64,000 nt of DNA from Mycolicibacterium chlorophenolicum (GTDB lineage: Bacteria; Actinomycetota; Actinomycetes; Mycobacteriales; Mycobacteriaceae), in contig NZ_JYNL01000064.1 of NCBI RefSeq assembly GCF_001044235.1, positions 62,001 through 126,000 on the forward strand, in the 5' to 3' direction. Below are positions 38,656-47,920 of this stretch, one piece after another. The notes beneath the pieces are model-generated. The model had not been told where the DNA came from and searched no databases. It saw nothing but the letters and a program-made list of their open reading frames with translations. The number at the start of each line of letters is the position of its first letter. Positions within the stretch are counted from its first letter, which is position 1. The position numbers and the translations under genes are program-made.

Positions 38656-39696
38656 TCAGGAACTCTCCAGCACGTCGTAGAGGTCGTAGGTGATCGGTAC
38701 GTCGAGTTGATCGAAGGTGCAGCTGGCGGGGTCACGATCGGGCCGCCATCGGAGGAACTTCACCGCGTGGCGGAACCGGTCGCCCTCCATCTGGTCGTAG
38801 GCGACCTCGCACACCCGCTCCGGGCGGACGGGGATCCAGCGTTTGTCGGCCGCAGAATTCCAGCGGCTCGGTTCGCCGTCGCGCACGTCGTCGCCGATGC
38901 GCAGCGGCTTCAGGTCGGCCAGCAGACTCAGGCGCGCCTTCGCGGTGAAGGACGCGGCCCCGCCGACCATCTGCAGCTCCCCGTCGCCGCGGTACAGCCC
39001 GAGCAGGATCGAGCCGATTCCCTCGCCGCTCTTGTGAATTCGGTACCCGATCGCGACGCAGTCGGCGTCGCGGGCGTGTTTGACCTTCACCATGTCCCGC
39101 TTGCCGGGCAGGTAGGCGCCGCCGAGCCGCTTGGCGATCACCCCATCGAGGCCGGCGCCCTCGAATTCCTGCAACCACCGGGTGGCCAGGTCGGCGTCCT
39201 CGGTGGTGCGGGTGACGTGACACCACTGCTTCTCGAAGACGGCCTCGGACAGCGCCTTCCGCCGCGTTCGGAACGGTTCCTTGAGCAGCGAGGTGTCGCC
39301 GACGGCCAGCGCGTCGAAGCCGATGAAGTGCGCGGGGGTCTGCTCGGACAGCAGCCGGACCCGCGATTCGGCGGGGTGGATGCGCTGGCTGAGCGACTCC
39401 CAGTCCAGCCGCACCCGGCCGCCGATCTCGCGGGGCACGACGATCTCGCCGTCGAGCACGCAGCGCGGCGCGAGTTCGTCGCGCACGGCGTCGAGGACCT
39501 CGGGGAAGTAGCGGGCCAGGTCCTTGCCGCTGCGCGACAGCAGCACCACGTCGTCACCGTCCCGGAAGACCAACGCCCGGAACCCGTCCCACTTGGGCTC
39601 ATAGGACCACACCCCCGCGTCGGAGGGCACGGTTGCCTGCGCCTTGGCCAGCATCGGCTCCAGCGGCGGCCGCACGGGAAGGTCCATGGCGTCCAT
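38656..39696 (-). CDS. ligC: ATP-dependent DNA ligase LigC (copy 1)
   Basis: 346 residues. Motif I lysine in WSYEPKWDGFRALVF (KWDG), motif III DALAVGDTSLL, motif IV GLDGVIAKRLG, motif V MVKVKHARDADCV. C-terminal OB-fold ends RPDRDPASCTFDQLD. LigC enzymes seal breaks in base-excision and alternative end-joining repair. It comes before the PrimPol gene. I picked ATG 39696; GTG 39702 and further internal Met are possible. A second LigC lies at 47921. Confidence 0.92.
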   Translation of the reverse strand: MDAMDLPVRPPLEPMLAKAQATVPSDAGVWSYEPKWDGFRALVFRDGDDVVLLSRSGKDLARYFPEVLDAVRDELAPRCVLDGEIVVPREIGGRVRLDWESLSQRIHPAESRVRLLSEQTPAHFIGFDALAVGDTSLLKEPFRTRRKALSEAVFEKQWCHVTRTTEDADLATRWLQEFEGAGLDGVIAKRLGGAYLPGKRDMVKVKHARDADCVAIGYRIHKSGEGIGSILLGLYRGDGELQMVGGAASFTAKARLSLLADLKPLRIGDDVRDGEPSRWNSAADKRWIPVRPERVCEVAYDQMEGDRFRHAVKFLRWRPDRDPASCTFDQLDVPITYDLYDVLESS

Positions 39697-39833
39697 ACTC
39701 ACGCAGACCCGAGTACCCAGACAATCTCATCGCCCACGTAGGGATTTGAGTAGCGCACTACTGATGTACCTCGCCACTGGGCCTCATAACTTCAAGTCTG
39801 GCGGCAGACGCACGACATCGTGAGGGGTCGACA

Positions 39834-41237
39834 GTGCTGATTTCAGGGGAACATGCGGTCGTTCTCGGCGCGAGCATCAGCGGCCTGCTGGCGGCGCGAG
39901 CGCTCGCCGACCACTTCCGGAGCGTCACCGTGGTCGAACGCGACGCGCTGTCCGAGGAGCCCGCGGATCGGCGCGGCGTACCGCAGGGCAGGCAGCCGCA
40001 CGCACTGCTGGCGCGCGGCGCGCAGACGCTCGATGAGATGTTCCCCGGAATCCTCGATGAGCTGGTTGCCGACGGTGCCCCGGTGTGGGACGACGGAGAC
40101 CTGTCGCGGTTGCACATCTGCCTCGGCGGGCACCTGACGGTGAGGTCGGGCAAGGCAGCCGTCGACGATTTCAAGGCGGCTGCGATGTACCAGCCGAGCA
40201 GGCCCCTTCTCGAGTGTCATGTGCGGCGGCGCGTGCAGGGGCTCGACAACGTGACGGTCCTCGGCGGACACGATGTCGCCGACCTCGTCGCGACCGCGGA
40301 CCGCAAGCGGATCAACGGAGTTCGCATCGTCGACCGCGACCGCGGAACCGATCGACACCTGGCGGCGAATCTCGTTGTCGACGCGATGGGGCGGGGCGCA
40401 CATACGCCGGCGCTGTTGGACAGTCTGGGTTACGGGAGACCGGTGGAGGACCACATCGTCGTCCACACCACCTATGTCAGTCAGCCTCTGCGGATCCCGC
40501 CGGGGACCCTCAACGAGATGCTGGTCCTCATCGGTCCCGCAGCCGGTCGGCCGACCGGCATGTTCCTGGTCCACAACGAAGACGACAAGTGGATCTTCAC
40601 GGTGTTCGGCATGGCGGGTCAGGAACCGCCTCGCGACCTGGCGGGCATGACCGACTTCGCCCGGGGTTACGCGCCCGCGCACCTGCTGGCGGCCGTGCGG
40701 GCCGGCGAACCTCTGGGCCCTGTGGTGCGGCACCGTCTGCCGTCCAGTCAGTGGCGACGCTACGACAAGATGCGCAGCTTCCCGGACGGGCTGGTGGTGT
40801 GCGGCGACGCGATGTGCAGCTTCAACCCGATCTACGGACAGGGCATGTCGGTCGCGTCGTTGGAGGCGTTGGCTCTCCAGGATGCGGTGCGGCGCGGCAC
40901 GGACGACCTGCCGCGGCGCTACTTCCGTTCTGCGGCGAAGCCCATCGGCGTGGCCTGGAGGCTCGCGGCATCATCTGACCTGGCCTTTCCCGAGGTGCAG
41001 GGGCGGCGGACGGCGTCGATGCGGTTCGCCAACCGGCTCTCCGACTGGGTGCTCGGAGCCGCCGAAACCGATGCCGCGGTCAATACGCAGTTCTTCAAGG
41101 TGACAGGGCTCATCGATCCGCCCGCCCGCTTGCTCGACCCGCGGTTCCTGTCACGGGTTGCCCGCGTGAACCGGACGCGAGGGCGACAGGACAGGCGACC
41201 GGTGACTCCGACGAGCCTGACGCCGACGGCACCCTAG
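39834..41237 (+). CDS. FAD-dependent monooxygenase-like protein
   Basis: 467 residues. FAD motif AVVLGASISGLLAARALADHF, then VVERDALSEEPADRRGVPQG, and later FPDGLVVCGDAMCSFNPIYGQGM (the GD motif that binds FAD and substrate). This is the FAD_binding_3/hydroxylase-like family, but the middle lacks an obvious DG fingerprint. Substrate unknown. Starts GTG 39834 after GAGGGG. It does not share an operon with the repair genes. Confidence 0.8.
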   Translation: MLISGEHAVVLGASISGLLAARALADHFRSVTVVERDALSEEPADRRGVPQGRQPHALLARGAQTLDEMFPGILDELVADGAPVWDDGDLSRLHICLGGHLTVRSGKAAVDDFKAAAMYQPSRPLLECHVRRRVQGLDNVTVLGGHDVADLVATADRKRINGVRIVDRDRGTDRHLAANLVVDAMGRGAHTPALLDSLGYGRPVEDHIVVHTTYVSQPLRIPPGTLNEMLVLIGPAAGRPTGMFLVHNEDDKWIFTVFGMAGQEPPRDLAGMTDFARGYAPAHLLAAVRAGEPLGPVVRHRLPSSQWRRYDKMRSFPDGLVVCGDAMCSFNPIYGQGMSVASLEALALQDAVRRGTDDLPRRYFRSAAKPIGVAWRLAASSDLAFPEVQGRRTASMRFANRLSDWVLGAAETDAAVNTQFFKVTGLIDPPARLLDPRFLSRVARVNRTRGRQDRRPVTPTSLTPTAP

Positions 41238-41239
41238 GT

Positions 41240-42313
41240 TCACCGGAAAGGTCGTCGGGCGGCGGACTCCACCCGGCCGAACACGGCCACGAGAACCACC
41301 AGCACGGCAAGCGGGCCGACCAGCCACAGCCAGCGCTGCGCCCACCACTGCGCGGTGGGCTCGACCGGCAATGCGAAGCCCGCGCGCTCGTACACCCACA
41401 CCACCACCAGGTAGGCGGTCATGTGCCAGACGAACACGGTCATCGCGACCGCGTTGACCGCCACCACCGGCTTCCACAGGACGGGCCGGCCCAGCAGCTT
41501 TCTCGCTGCCGGCGCCACGAGGACCAGCAGCCCGAGCTGGAACACCGCCAGGGCCGCGATCGCGGCGTTCGTCGGGAGGAGGTTCGACTCGGCGGCGCCC
41601 ACGGTGGCCACCATCGAGCGCGGAAAGCCGGCACCCAGCGTCAGGACCAGCAGTCCGGCCAGGCCCACCGCGGCGATCGCTGCCCGCACCGGAAGCGGCC
41701 GGCGGCCGAGATCGGCGCTGCGCCACCAGTATCCGAGCTGGTGGCAGAACAGCCACACCACCGCGGCGGTCGGCCAGGCGGCCGCGTCCAGGCCGGCGAC
41801 GCGCGTCAGGACCGTGCCGCCGGCGAGGAGTGCGACCAACACCGCCAGCACGGTCGGGCCGGCGCGGACGTGCAGCGCCGCGGTGAGCGGCACCAGGGCG
41901 ATCAGCACGCCGTAGACGCCGACGAACCACAGCGGCATGAGATAGCCGGGAAACCACTGCCACATCCAGCGGTGCGGACCCGGCAGCGCGGCCGCGATCA
42001 CCTCACCTGCGAGCCAGACGGCCGCCCACGCGGCGGTCGGCCAGAGCAGCCGGCGCAGGCGGCCGCGGACGAACCGCACGCCCGAGGTGCCGGTGGCCCG
42101 GGCGCGTTCCCACGCCGCCAGGTTGGCGTATCCACCGACCACGAAGAACAGCGGCATGACCTGCAGGATCCACGTCGCGAGCCAGCTGCCCGGCACCGTG
42201 TGCACCGGGTTGGGCATCACCAGGGTGCCGTCGGCGGTTCGCTGCGTCACCGACAGCGTCCAGTGCCAGAGCACCACCACCACGATGCAGACGGCGCGGG
42301 CGGCGTCGACCAC
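41240..42313 (-). CDS. Acyltransferase 3 family membrane protein
   Basis: About 358 residues with roughly ten membrane helices. The catalytic His is in VCIVVVVLWHW near the N-terminus. Family segments VMPLFFVVGGYANL and FVWHMTAYLVVVWVY are present. These enzymes transfer acyl groups to sugars or lipids of the envelope. The start is unclear: GTG 42313 gives a short N-terminus; the frame is open further back to the preceding gene, which ends at 42361, and translation may begin at a CTG/ATT-type codon. Confidence 0.78.
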   Translation of the reverse strand: MVDAARAVCIVVVVLWHWTLSVTQRTADGTLVMPNPVHTVPGSWLATWILQVMPLFFVVGGYANLAAWERARATGTSGVRFVRGRLRRLLWPTAAWAAVWLAGEVIAAALPGPHRWMWQWFPGYLMPLWFVGVYGVLIALVPLTAALHVRAGPTVLAVLVALLAGGTVLTRVAGLDAAAWPTAAVVWLFCHQLGYWWRSADLGRRPLPVRAAIAAVGLAGLLVLTLGAGFPRSMVATVGAAESNLLPTNAAIAALAVFQLGLLVLVAPAARKLLGRPVLWKPVVAVNAVAMTVFVWHMTAYLVVVWVYERAGFALPVEPTAQWWAQRWLWLVGPLAVLVVLVAVFGRVESAARRPFR

Positions 42314-42360
42314 CCGGTCGCGGGAGTCGGGGGTCGCAGCGACCAGTCGATCCAGCGGCG

Positions 42361-42696
42361 TCAGAATCCGATGCCGATCCCGACGCCCCCGAGGCCGCCG
42401 TTGATCCAGACGTCGTCGTCGTGGTTGGGGCAGGAGACGTCGACATAGACGGTCGTGAACGTCTCCGGCGGCGGTCCGTTCAGATCCGGGTTGTGCACGC
42501 CGAGCACCTGGCACTCCCCCAGCGGGCGGCTGCTCACGCCGCTCACCCAGTTGATCTGGACGTCGTAGCCCTGCCCCTTCAGCTCGTCGATCACCGCGGC
42601 GGCCGAGCCCGAGCCCGGTTCGGCGGCACCCGGGGCGGCCGACGCGAGAGCAGCCGCAGCCACGGAGGCGACGACGAGGACGCATCGGGTGGGCAT
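42361..42696 (-). CDS. Small secreted protein
   Basis: 111 residues. Signal peptide VLVVASVAAAALASAAPGAAA-like, followed by a mature domain with AVIDELKGQGYDVQINWVSG and two cysteines (GECQVLGV, VDVSCPNHDDD). It resembles short exported mycobacterial proteins of unknown role. Ends in a Gly/Ile-rich tail (GGLGGVGIGIGF). Lies between acyl-CoA synthetase and acyltransferase on one strand. Confidence 0.7.
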   Translation of the reverse strand: MPTRCVLVVASVAAAALASAAPGAAEPGSGSAAAVIDELKGQGYDVQINWVSGVSSRPLGECQVLGVHNPDLNGPPPETFTTVYVDVSCPNHDDDVWINGGLGGVGIGIGF

Positions 42697-42721
42697 CACT
42701 CCATGATGCGCCCTCACCCGG

Positions 42722-44371
42722 CTACTGCGCCGTCACGTCCATGTCGACCAGGATCCGTCGCAGCACCTTGCCGGTGGCGTTGCGCGGCAACTCCTCGACG
42801 AACACCACGTCGCGCGGCACCTTGTAGCGGGCGAGGTTGTCCTTCACGTACTGCTTGATGTCCTCGGCCTGTGGCGAGGTGCCGGGGTGGGGAACGATGA
42901 AGGCGCGCAACCGTTTTCCGAACTCGACGTCGTCGACGCCCACCACCGCGACGTCGGAGACGTGTTCGTGCTCGACGAGCAGGTTCTCGACTTCCTGCGG
43001 GAAGACGTTCTCGCCGCCGGAGACGATCATGTCGTCGTCGCGCCCGTCGACGAACAACAATCCGTTCTCGTCGAAGTGGCCCATGTCGCCGCTGGACATG
43101 TAGCCGTCGATGACCTGCTTGTGCCGGCCGTCGGTGTACCCCTCGAACGGCGACCCGCTGCGGATGAAGATCCGGCCCCGCTTGCCCGCACCGTGCACCC
43201 GCTGGTCGTTCTCGTCGAACAGCACCACCTCACACGTCACGGGCGATCGTCCGGCGGTGCCCGGCGCGCGGCGCAGCTCCTCCGGCGTCGCCACCGTCGC
43301 CACCGCACATTCGGTGGAGCCGTAGAGGTTGTAGAGGACGTCGCCGAAGGTGTCCTGCGCCCGGGTGCACAGCTCCGGGCTCAGCGCCGACCCCGCGATG
43401 ACGATCGCCTTCAGCGACGACGTGTCGTACTTGGCGATGGTCTCGGCGGGCAGCTCGACCATGCGGTGCAGCATCGTCGGGACGGCGACCAGCATGTCGG
43501 CGCGATGGTCGGCGATGAGCGCCAGGGTGCCCTCGGGGCTGAAGCGGCGTGCGGTGACGACCTTGTTTCCCAGCGCCGCTCCCACCAGATAGGTCGCCAG
43601 CCCGGTGCTGTGGAAGATCGGCGAGACGATCACCATGGTTCCCTTGCGGGGGAACGGGATCCGATCCACCACCTGGGCCGTCGCGAAGGGAGACACCGTG
43701 GCCCGCGGCGCGCCCTTGGGCAACCCGGTGGTACCACTGGTGAGGATCACGAAGCCGCCGGGCTTGCCGGGCGCGGGCAGTGGTTCGGCGGAGTTGGCCG
43801 CGATCAGGTCGTCGATCGTCTGCATGCCCGCGGGCCGGTCGGTGCCCTCGTCGAGCCAGGTGAGCACCCGCGGAAGCTCGGCGGGCAGCGCGTCGAGCAG
43901 ACCGAGGAACTCGCTGTCGTGCAACACCACCTTCACGTGCTCGCGTTCACACACCTGCGCGAACTGCGGTTTGGCGAATCCGGTGTTCATCAACACCAGG
44001 CGTGCACCGATCTTGCCGCAGGCCGCCATCGCGATGATGAGGCCGCGGTGGTCGCGGCACAGGATGCCCACGACCGAGCCCTCGTGGACGCCGAGCCGGT
44101 TCAGCCCTCTGCCCAGAGCGGTGGACTGGTCGTCGACCTGCTTGTAGGTCAGGGTCCCTCGCTCGTCGGCGATGGCCGGCAGCGTCGGATACTTGCGGCC
44201 GCCCTGGATCGCCATCGTGGCCTGGGGGCCGTACACCGCGGCGTTCTTCGCCGTCGCCAGCGTGGCACCGCTGAACTCGAGGATCCCGGTGTCGTGCAGA
44301 CGCTTGAGCGCCCTGGCCTTTTCGGCGGCGAGGTCGATCCGTCGGCGAAGGTCGGTGAGTGCGTCGGCCAT
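42722..44371 (-). CDS. Fatty-acyl-CoA synthetase (FadD family)
   Basis: 549 residues. AMP-binding core motifs: VILTSGTTGLPKGAPR (P-loop), YNLYGSTECAVA, SSGDMGHFDENGLLFVDGRDDDMIVSGGENVFPQEVE and the C-terminal catalytic Lys in LPRNATGKVLRR. It activates a fatty or related carboxylic acid with ATP and CoA. The N-terminal 60 residues form a helix-rich region. Start ATG 44371 (GACACAGATGGCC region). Operon-mates: Fic upstream, secreted protein and acyltransferase downstream. Confidence 0.92.
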   Translation of the reverse strand: MADALTDLRRRIDLAAEKARALKRLHDTGILEFSGATLATAKNAAVYGPQATMAIQGGRKYPTLPAIADERGTLTYKQVDDQSTALGRGLNRLGVHEGSVVGILCRDHRGLIIAMAACGKIGARLVLMNTGFAKPQFAQVCEREHVKVVLHDSEFLGLLDALPAELPRVLTWLDEGTDRPAGMQTIDDLIAANSAEPLPAPGKPGGFVILTSGTTGLPKGAPRATVSPFATAQVVDRIPFPRKGTMVIVSPIFHSTGLATYLVGAALGNKVVTARRFSPEGTLALIADHRADMLVAVPTMLHRMVELPAETIAKYDTSSLKAIVIAGSALSPELCTRAQDTFGDVLYNLYGSTECAVATVATPEELRRAPGTAGRSPVTCEVVLFDENDQRVHGAGKRGRIFIRSGSPFEGYTDGRHKQVIDGYMSSGDMGHFDENGLLFVDGRDDDMIVSGGENVFPQEVENLLVEHEHVSDVAVVGVDDVEFGKRLRAFIVPHPGTSPQAEDIKQYVKDNLARYKVPRDVVFVEELPRNATGKVLRRILVDMDVTAQ

Positions 44372-44416
44372 CTGTGTCCTTTCCGATCGTCGTGACGTCA
44401 TGATGCGCCTTTGCGG

Positions 44417-45196
44417 TCACCTCACGGCGCGGTTCAGCAGGTACAGGAACGGCCGATAACTCACACGGCCCTCTCGGCGCGCCGGCATGCTGTCGGCCGC
44501 CGCCGCGTACCACTCCTGCCGGGTGATCCCGGTCAGGTCGAGCCGGCGGCCGCACATCGACGCGATCGCCAGCAGCATCAGCGCGCCGGTGCGCCCGTTG
44601 CCTTCGCGGAAGGGGTGGATCTGGTTGTACTCCGCGTACCAGCGGGCCAGCTCGTAGGCGAGCCGGGGGGCGTCGTGGTCGGCACGCTCGTCGACCAGTC
44701 GCCGCGCGGTGCGGTGCACGTCGGCCATCCTGTCCTCGATCGACGATACCGAGCCGAACACGTCCCGGCCGCGGCGCAATTCGACGATGCGGTACTGGCC
44801 TGCCCATCCGTAGGTGTCGGAGAACAGATGGCGGTGCATCGCTCTCGCGTCGAGCGTCCCGACCGTCGGTGCGCACAGCCAGCCGACCATCCGGCCCGCC
44901 GACGCCACATACTCCAGGTCGGCCAGCGCTTCGGTCGTCGTCACGCCGAACTCGTTGCGCAACAACGTCGTTCCGGGAACGAGATACGGCGCGGGCCGGC
45001 GCAACCGGATCCTGCGACGGTGCCGCGCCGGCGGCGGATGGCGGGCGCGGTGGGTCGCGAGGAAGTCGGCGAACGGCAGGTCGCCGCGGGCCACGGCGCC
45101 CAGCGCGTCGACGTGATCGTCGGTGGGGCACCACCCCTCGATGCGGTGCACCGCGACCGTCGTCGCCACCGCGTGAAGTACGGGATCGCCGGACAC
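44417..45196 (-). CDS. Fic-domain protein (AMPylase-type)
   Basis: 259 residues. The Fic core motif is complete, HPFREGNGRTGAL (His catalytic, N-G-R-T for the nucleotide). Upstream the Fic fold contains LFSDTYGWAGQYR, the flap strand. The N-terminal 60 residues are basic with an HRRRIRLRRPAP patch. I cannot see a clear [ST]xxxE[GN] inhibitory motif, so inhibition may come from a partner. The gene begins six bases downstream of a nucleotidyltransferase gene in the same operon. Confidence 0.88.
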   Translation of the reverse strand: MSGDPVLHAVATTVAVHRIEGWCPTDDHVDALGAVARGDLPFADFLATHRARHPPPARHRRRIRLRRPAPYLVPGTTLLRNEFGVTTTEALADLEYVASAGRMVGWLCAPTVGTLDARAMHRHLFSDTYGWAGQYRIVELRRGRDVFGSVSSIEDRMADVHRTARRLVDERADHDAPRLAYELARWYAEYNQIHPFREGNGRTGALMLLAIASMCGRRLDLTGITRQEWYAAAADSMPARREGRVSYRPFLYLLNRAVR

Positions 45197-45202
45197 GTCG
45201 GC

Positions 45203-46240
45203 CTACCGCTCCCCGAACGCCGAAATCGACGACAGGTACGACAGCTTGCGCATCACGCCGGACACCTCGCGCGCGACGCTGCGCAGCGCGGCCCGGTCCT
45301 GCGGTGGCAGCTCACCGAGGGAGATCACGTCCCCCGCGGTCCGGCCGGCCAGGAACGCGGAAACGTGTGTCCGCCAACGGAAACGCATCAACCACAGGTG
45401 GCAGTCGCGCAGTGTGGCGGCGTCGTCGGCGTCCAGCACACCGCCGGCCTCGCCGGCGGCGAGCCGCTCCCGGGTGGACAGCGCGGCGGAGCCGGTCGAC
45501 AGCGCCGCCCAGCGGGCGATCTTCACCACCGGGTCGATCACGGCGCGCTTGACGTCGACGGCGTCGCTGCCGCTGACGAACAGCTTCAACCGGGACGGCA
45601 CCGTGGCCCGCACCGCGGTGGCGTCCTGCACCATCGCCTGCCGGACCGGATAGTGCCGCCCGGCGGCCGCCACCGCGGCCGCGCGCAGGAAGTCGTCGGC
45701 GCACGCACCCGGTAGGCCGTCGGCGTCGGCCATCAGCCCGGTCATCACGACGCCGCGGTCCTGCTGCGGCTCGGCCGCCCAGCGCTCGATCCCCTCGGTC
45801 CAGCTGCCCCGCCGCCGGCAGAACCGGGACCGGCCGGCCAGCACACCGTTCGCGTCGCCGTGGATGCCACACCCCTCCACCAGGGCGTGCACCTCCGCGG
45901 CGCGGGACAGCAGCGCGGCCTTCCCGTCGTCGTCGACCCCGTCGTCGAGCACGATCATCGTCTCCACGTCCGACCCGGGCACCGCCTCTCCCCGGGCCAC
46001 GCTGCCCGACACGAACCATGTCCAGTCCGCGGGTCCGGCCAGCCGAACCCCGGCGGCCATGCCGTGCCGCAGCACCGTCGACCACGCCGCCGCCAGCGCC
46101 GGCGCGTGAGCGCGGGACTCGCCGGTGACCGTCGCGGCCGCCCGCTCCATCCCGGCGCGCAGGTCGGCCTCGTCGGCGGCGGCGTCGAGCGCCGCGACGG
46201 TCTCGGCGAGATCGCGCCCGGACGGCAGCACCAACGACAT
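45203..46240 (-). CDS. DUF294/GlnD-like nucleotidyltransferase
   Basis: 345 residues. The nucleotidyltransferase motif is WFVSGSVARGEAVPGSDVETMIVL: the GS and R-x-E pieces fit DUF294 (putative nucleotidyltransferase), but the second acid of S-D-x-D is Glu. The C-terminal part (QAMVQDATAVRATVPSRLKLFVSG...VKRAVIDPVVKIARWAAL) matches the DUF294 C-terminal helical domain. Transfers a nucleotide to an unknown protein or small molecule. Upstream of the Fic gene. Start ATG 46240; GTG 46255 is an alternative. Confidence 0.8.
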   Translation of the reverse strand: MSLVLPSGRDLAETVAALDAAADEADLRAGMERAAATVTGESRAHAPALAAAWSTVLRHGMAAGVRLAGPADWTWFVSGSVARGEAVPGSDVETMIVLDDGVDDDGKAALLSRAAEVHALVEGCGIHGDANGVLAGRSRFCRRRGSWTEGIERWAAEPQQDRGVVMTGLMADADGLPGACADDFLRAAAVAAAGRHYPVRQAMVQDATAVRATVPSRLKLFVSGSDAVDVKRAVIDPVVKIARWAALSTGSAALSTRERLAAGEAGGVLDADDAATLRDCHLWLMRFRWRTHVSAFLAGRTAGDVISLGELPPQDRAALRSVAREVSGVMRKLSYLSSISAFGER

Positions 46241-46324
46241 GACCGAGATTGTCACCCGACCGGCGCCTGGTCACACAGTCGTGACATCGAGGAAACGGCG
46301 AGCACACGAACGGTTTGTACTTTT

Positions 46325-46338
46325 CTGTCGCACGACAG
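46325..46338. promoter_or_regulatory. Palindrome upstream of the APC permease
   Basis: CTGTCG-CA-CGACAG is a perfect 14-base inverted repeat located 26 bases before the permease start, in the promoter region. It sits in a divergent intergenic region of about 120 bases with the nucleotidyltransferase gene. It may be an operator for a repressor not in this window. Confidence 0.5.
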
Positions 46339-46363
46339 GAATGTCCGACACCAGGAGCGCAGT

Positions 46364-47893
46364 ATGACCGCCATCGATCCCGCCATCTCGTCGCAGGAGG
46401 ACGCCTCCACGCTGGAGGAACTCGGCTACACCCAGGAGCTGCACCGCGGCATCGGCGGGTACGCGGCGTTCGCGTCGGGATTCTCGTTCGTGTCGATCCT
46501 GACCACGGTGTTCGCGTTCTTCCCGCTGGGGTTCGCGCTCGGCGGCCCCGCGTTCTTCTTCACCTGGCCGATCGTCTTCGTCTGCCAGTTCTGCGTCTGC
46601 CTGGTGTTCGCCGAACTGTCGGGCAAGTTCCCGGTGGCCGGCGCGATCTACCAGTGGTCGCGGCGGCTCGCGGGCAATGCGGTCGGCTGGTTCGCCGGCT
46701 GGTTCATGCTGGTCGGCTACATCGTGTCGATCGCCGCACTGGCGATCGCCATGCAGACGGTGCTGCCGCCGATCTGGTCGGGCTTCCAGCTCGTCGGCCA
46801 GGACATGGACCCGCTGTCGGTCGACGGCGCCACCAACGGCATCATCCTCGGCGCCGTCACGATCGTGCTGTGCACGATCATCAGCGCCGCCGGCGTGCGG
46901 TTCATGGCCCGCATCACCGTCACCGGCGTGACGCTGGAGATCATCGGCGTCGTGCTGATCATCGGCGCGATGTTCCTGACCGCCGAACGCAGCCCGGCCC
47001 AGGCCGTCCTCGACACCGGCGGCCACGGCACCGGCGTGAGCTACCTGCCCGCGTTCCTGGCCTCGATGCTGATGGCCGCCTACGTGATGTACGGCTTCGA
47101 CAGCGCCGCCGAGCTCAGCGAGGAGACCCGCAACCCCCGCAAGACCGCCCCGAAAGCGATCGTCAACGCGCTGCTCGTGTCGTTCCTCGGCGGCGGCCTG
47201 ATGATCCTCGCCGCCCTGATGTCGGCCCCCGAGCTCGGCGACGATCTGGCCCACGGCGGTATGGCGTGGGTGATCGAGAGCCAGCTCGACACCTGGCTCG
47301 GCAAGACGCTGCTCGGCCTCGTCGCGGTCGCGATCTTCTCGGCCACCCTGGCCATCCAGGCGTCGGCCTCACGGGTGATGTTCTCGATGGCCCGCGACAA
47401 CCGCCTCCCGTTCGGCTCGTTCCTGGCGCGGGTCAACAAGCGCACCGGCACACCCGTCATCACCGGCATCGCGGTCAGCACCCTGGCCATCGCGGTGCTG
47501 CTGGTCAACCTCGGGCAGTCGAGCGTGTTCGCCGCGATCGCGTCCGTGTCGGTGGTGATCGTCTACCTGGCCTACCTGATGGTGACCGTGCCGGCGCTCG
47601 TGCACCGGCTGCGCGGGACCAGCCTGTCCTACGGCAAGCCGATCATGGACCTGGGCCGGTGGGGAATCCCGGTCAACCTGATCGCCGTCGTGATGGGCGG
47701 TCTGCTGGTGATCAACATCGGGTGGCCGCGTCAGGAGGTCTACAACCCGGCCGGCGACTCGCTGTTCCTGCAGTACTTCGCGGTCATCTTCGTCGCGCTG
47801 ACGCTCGTCGTCGGCTACGTCGCCTACCGGGTGGTCAAGGACCGCGACGGCGCCCCGGACCCCGTCGACGCGCTCGTCGGCCGGAAGGGCTGA
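46364..47893 (+). CDS. APC-family amino acid/amine permease
   Basis: 509 residues, about twelve membrane helices. The family start ELHRGIGGYAAFASGFSFVSI and VYGFDSAAELSEETRNPRKTAPKAI (helix VI-VII loop, typical of the amino acid-choline transporter group). Imports amino acids or amines such as choline or GABA by proton or sodium symport. Starts after CCAGGAGCGCAGT. An operator-like palindrome lies upstream. It is not close in sequence order to the microcompartment permease at 57394. Confidence 0.85.
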   Translation: MTAIDPAISSQEDASTLEELGYTQELHRGIGGYAAFASGFSFVSILTTVFAFFPLGFALGGPAFFFTWPIVFVCQFCVCLVFAELSGKFPVAGAIYQWSRRLAGNAVGWFAGWFMLVGYIVSIAALAIAMQTVLPPIWSGFQLVGQDMDPLSVDGATNGIILGAVTIVLCTIISAAGVRFMARITVTGVTLEIIGVVLIIGAMFLTAERSPAQAVLDTGGHGTGVSYLPAFLASMLMAAYVMYGFDSAAELSEETRNPRKTAPKAIVNALLVSFLGGGLMILAALMSAPELGDDLAHGGMAWVIESQLDTWLGKTLLGLVAVAIFSATLAIQASASRVMFSMARDNRLPFGSFLARVNKRTGTPVITGIAVSTLAIAVLLVNLGQSSVFAAIASVSVVIVYLAYLMVTVPALVHRLRGTSLSYGKPIMDLGRWGIPVNLIAVVMGGLLVINIGWPRQEVYNPAGDSLFLQYFAVIFVALTLVVGYVAYRVVKDRDGAPDPVDALVGRKG

Positions 47894-47920
47894 CACCCAC
47901 CCGGGTCAGAATGGGAGTCG

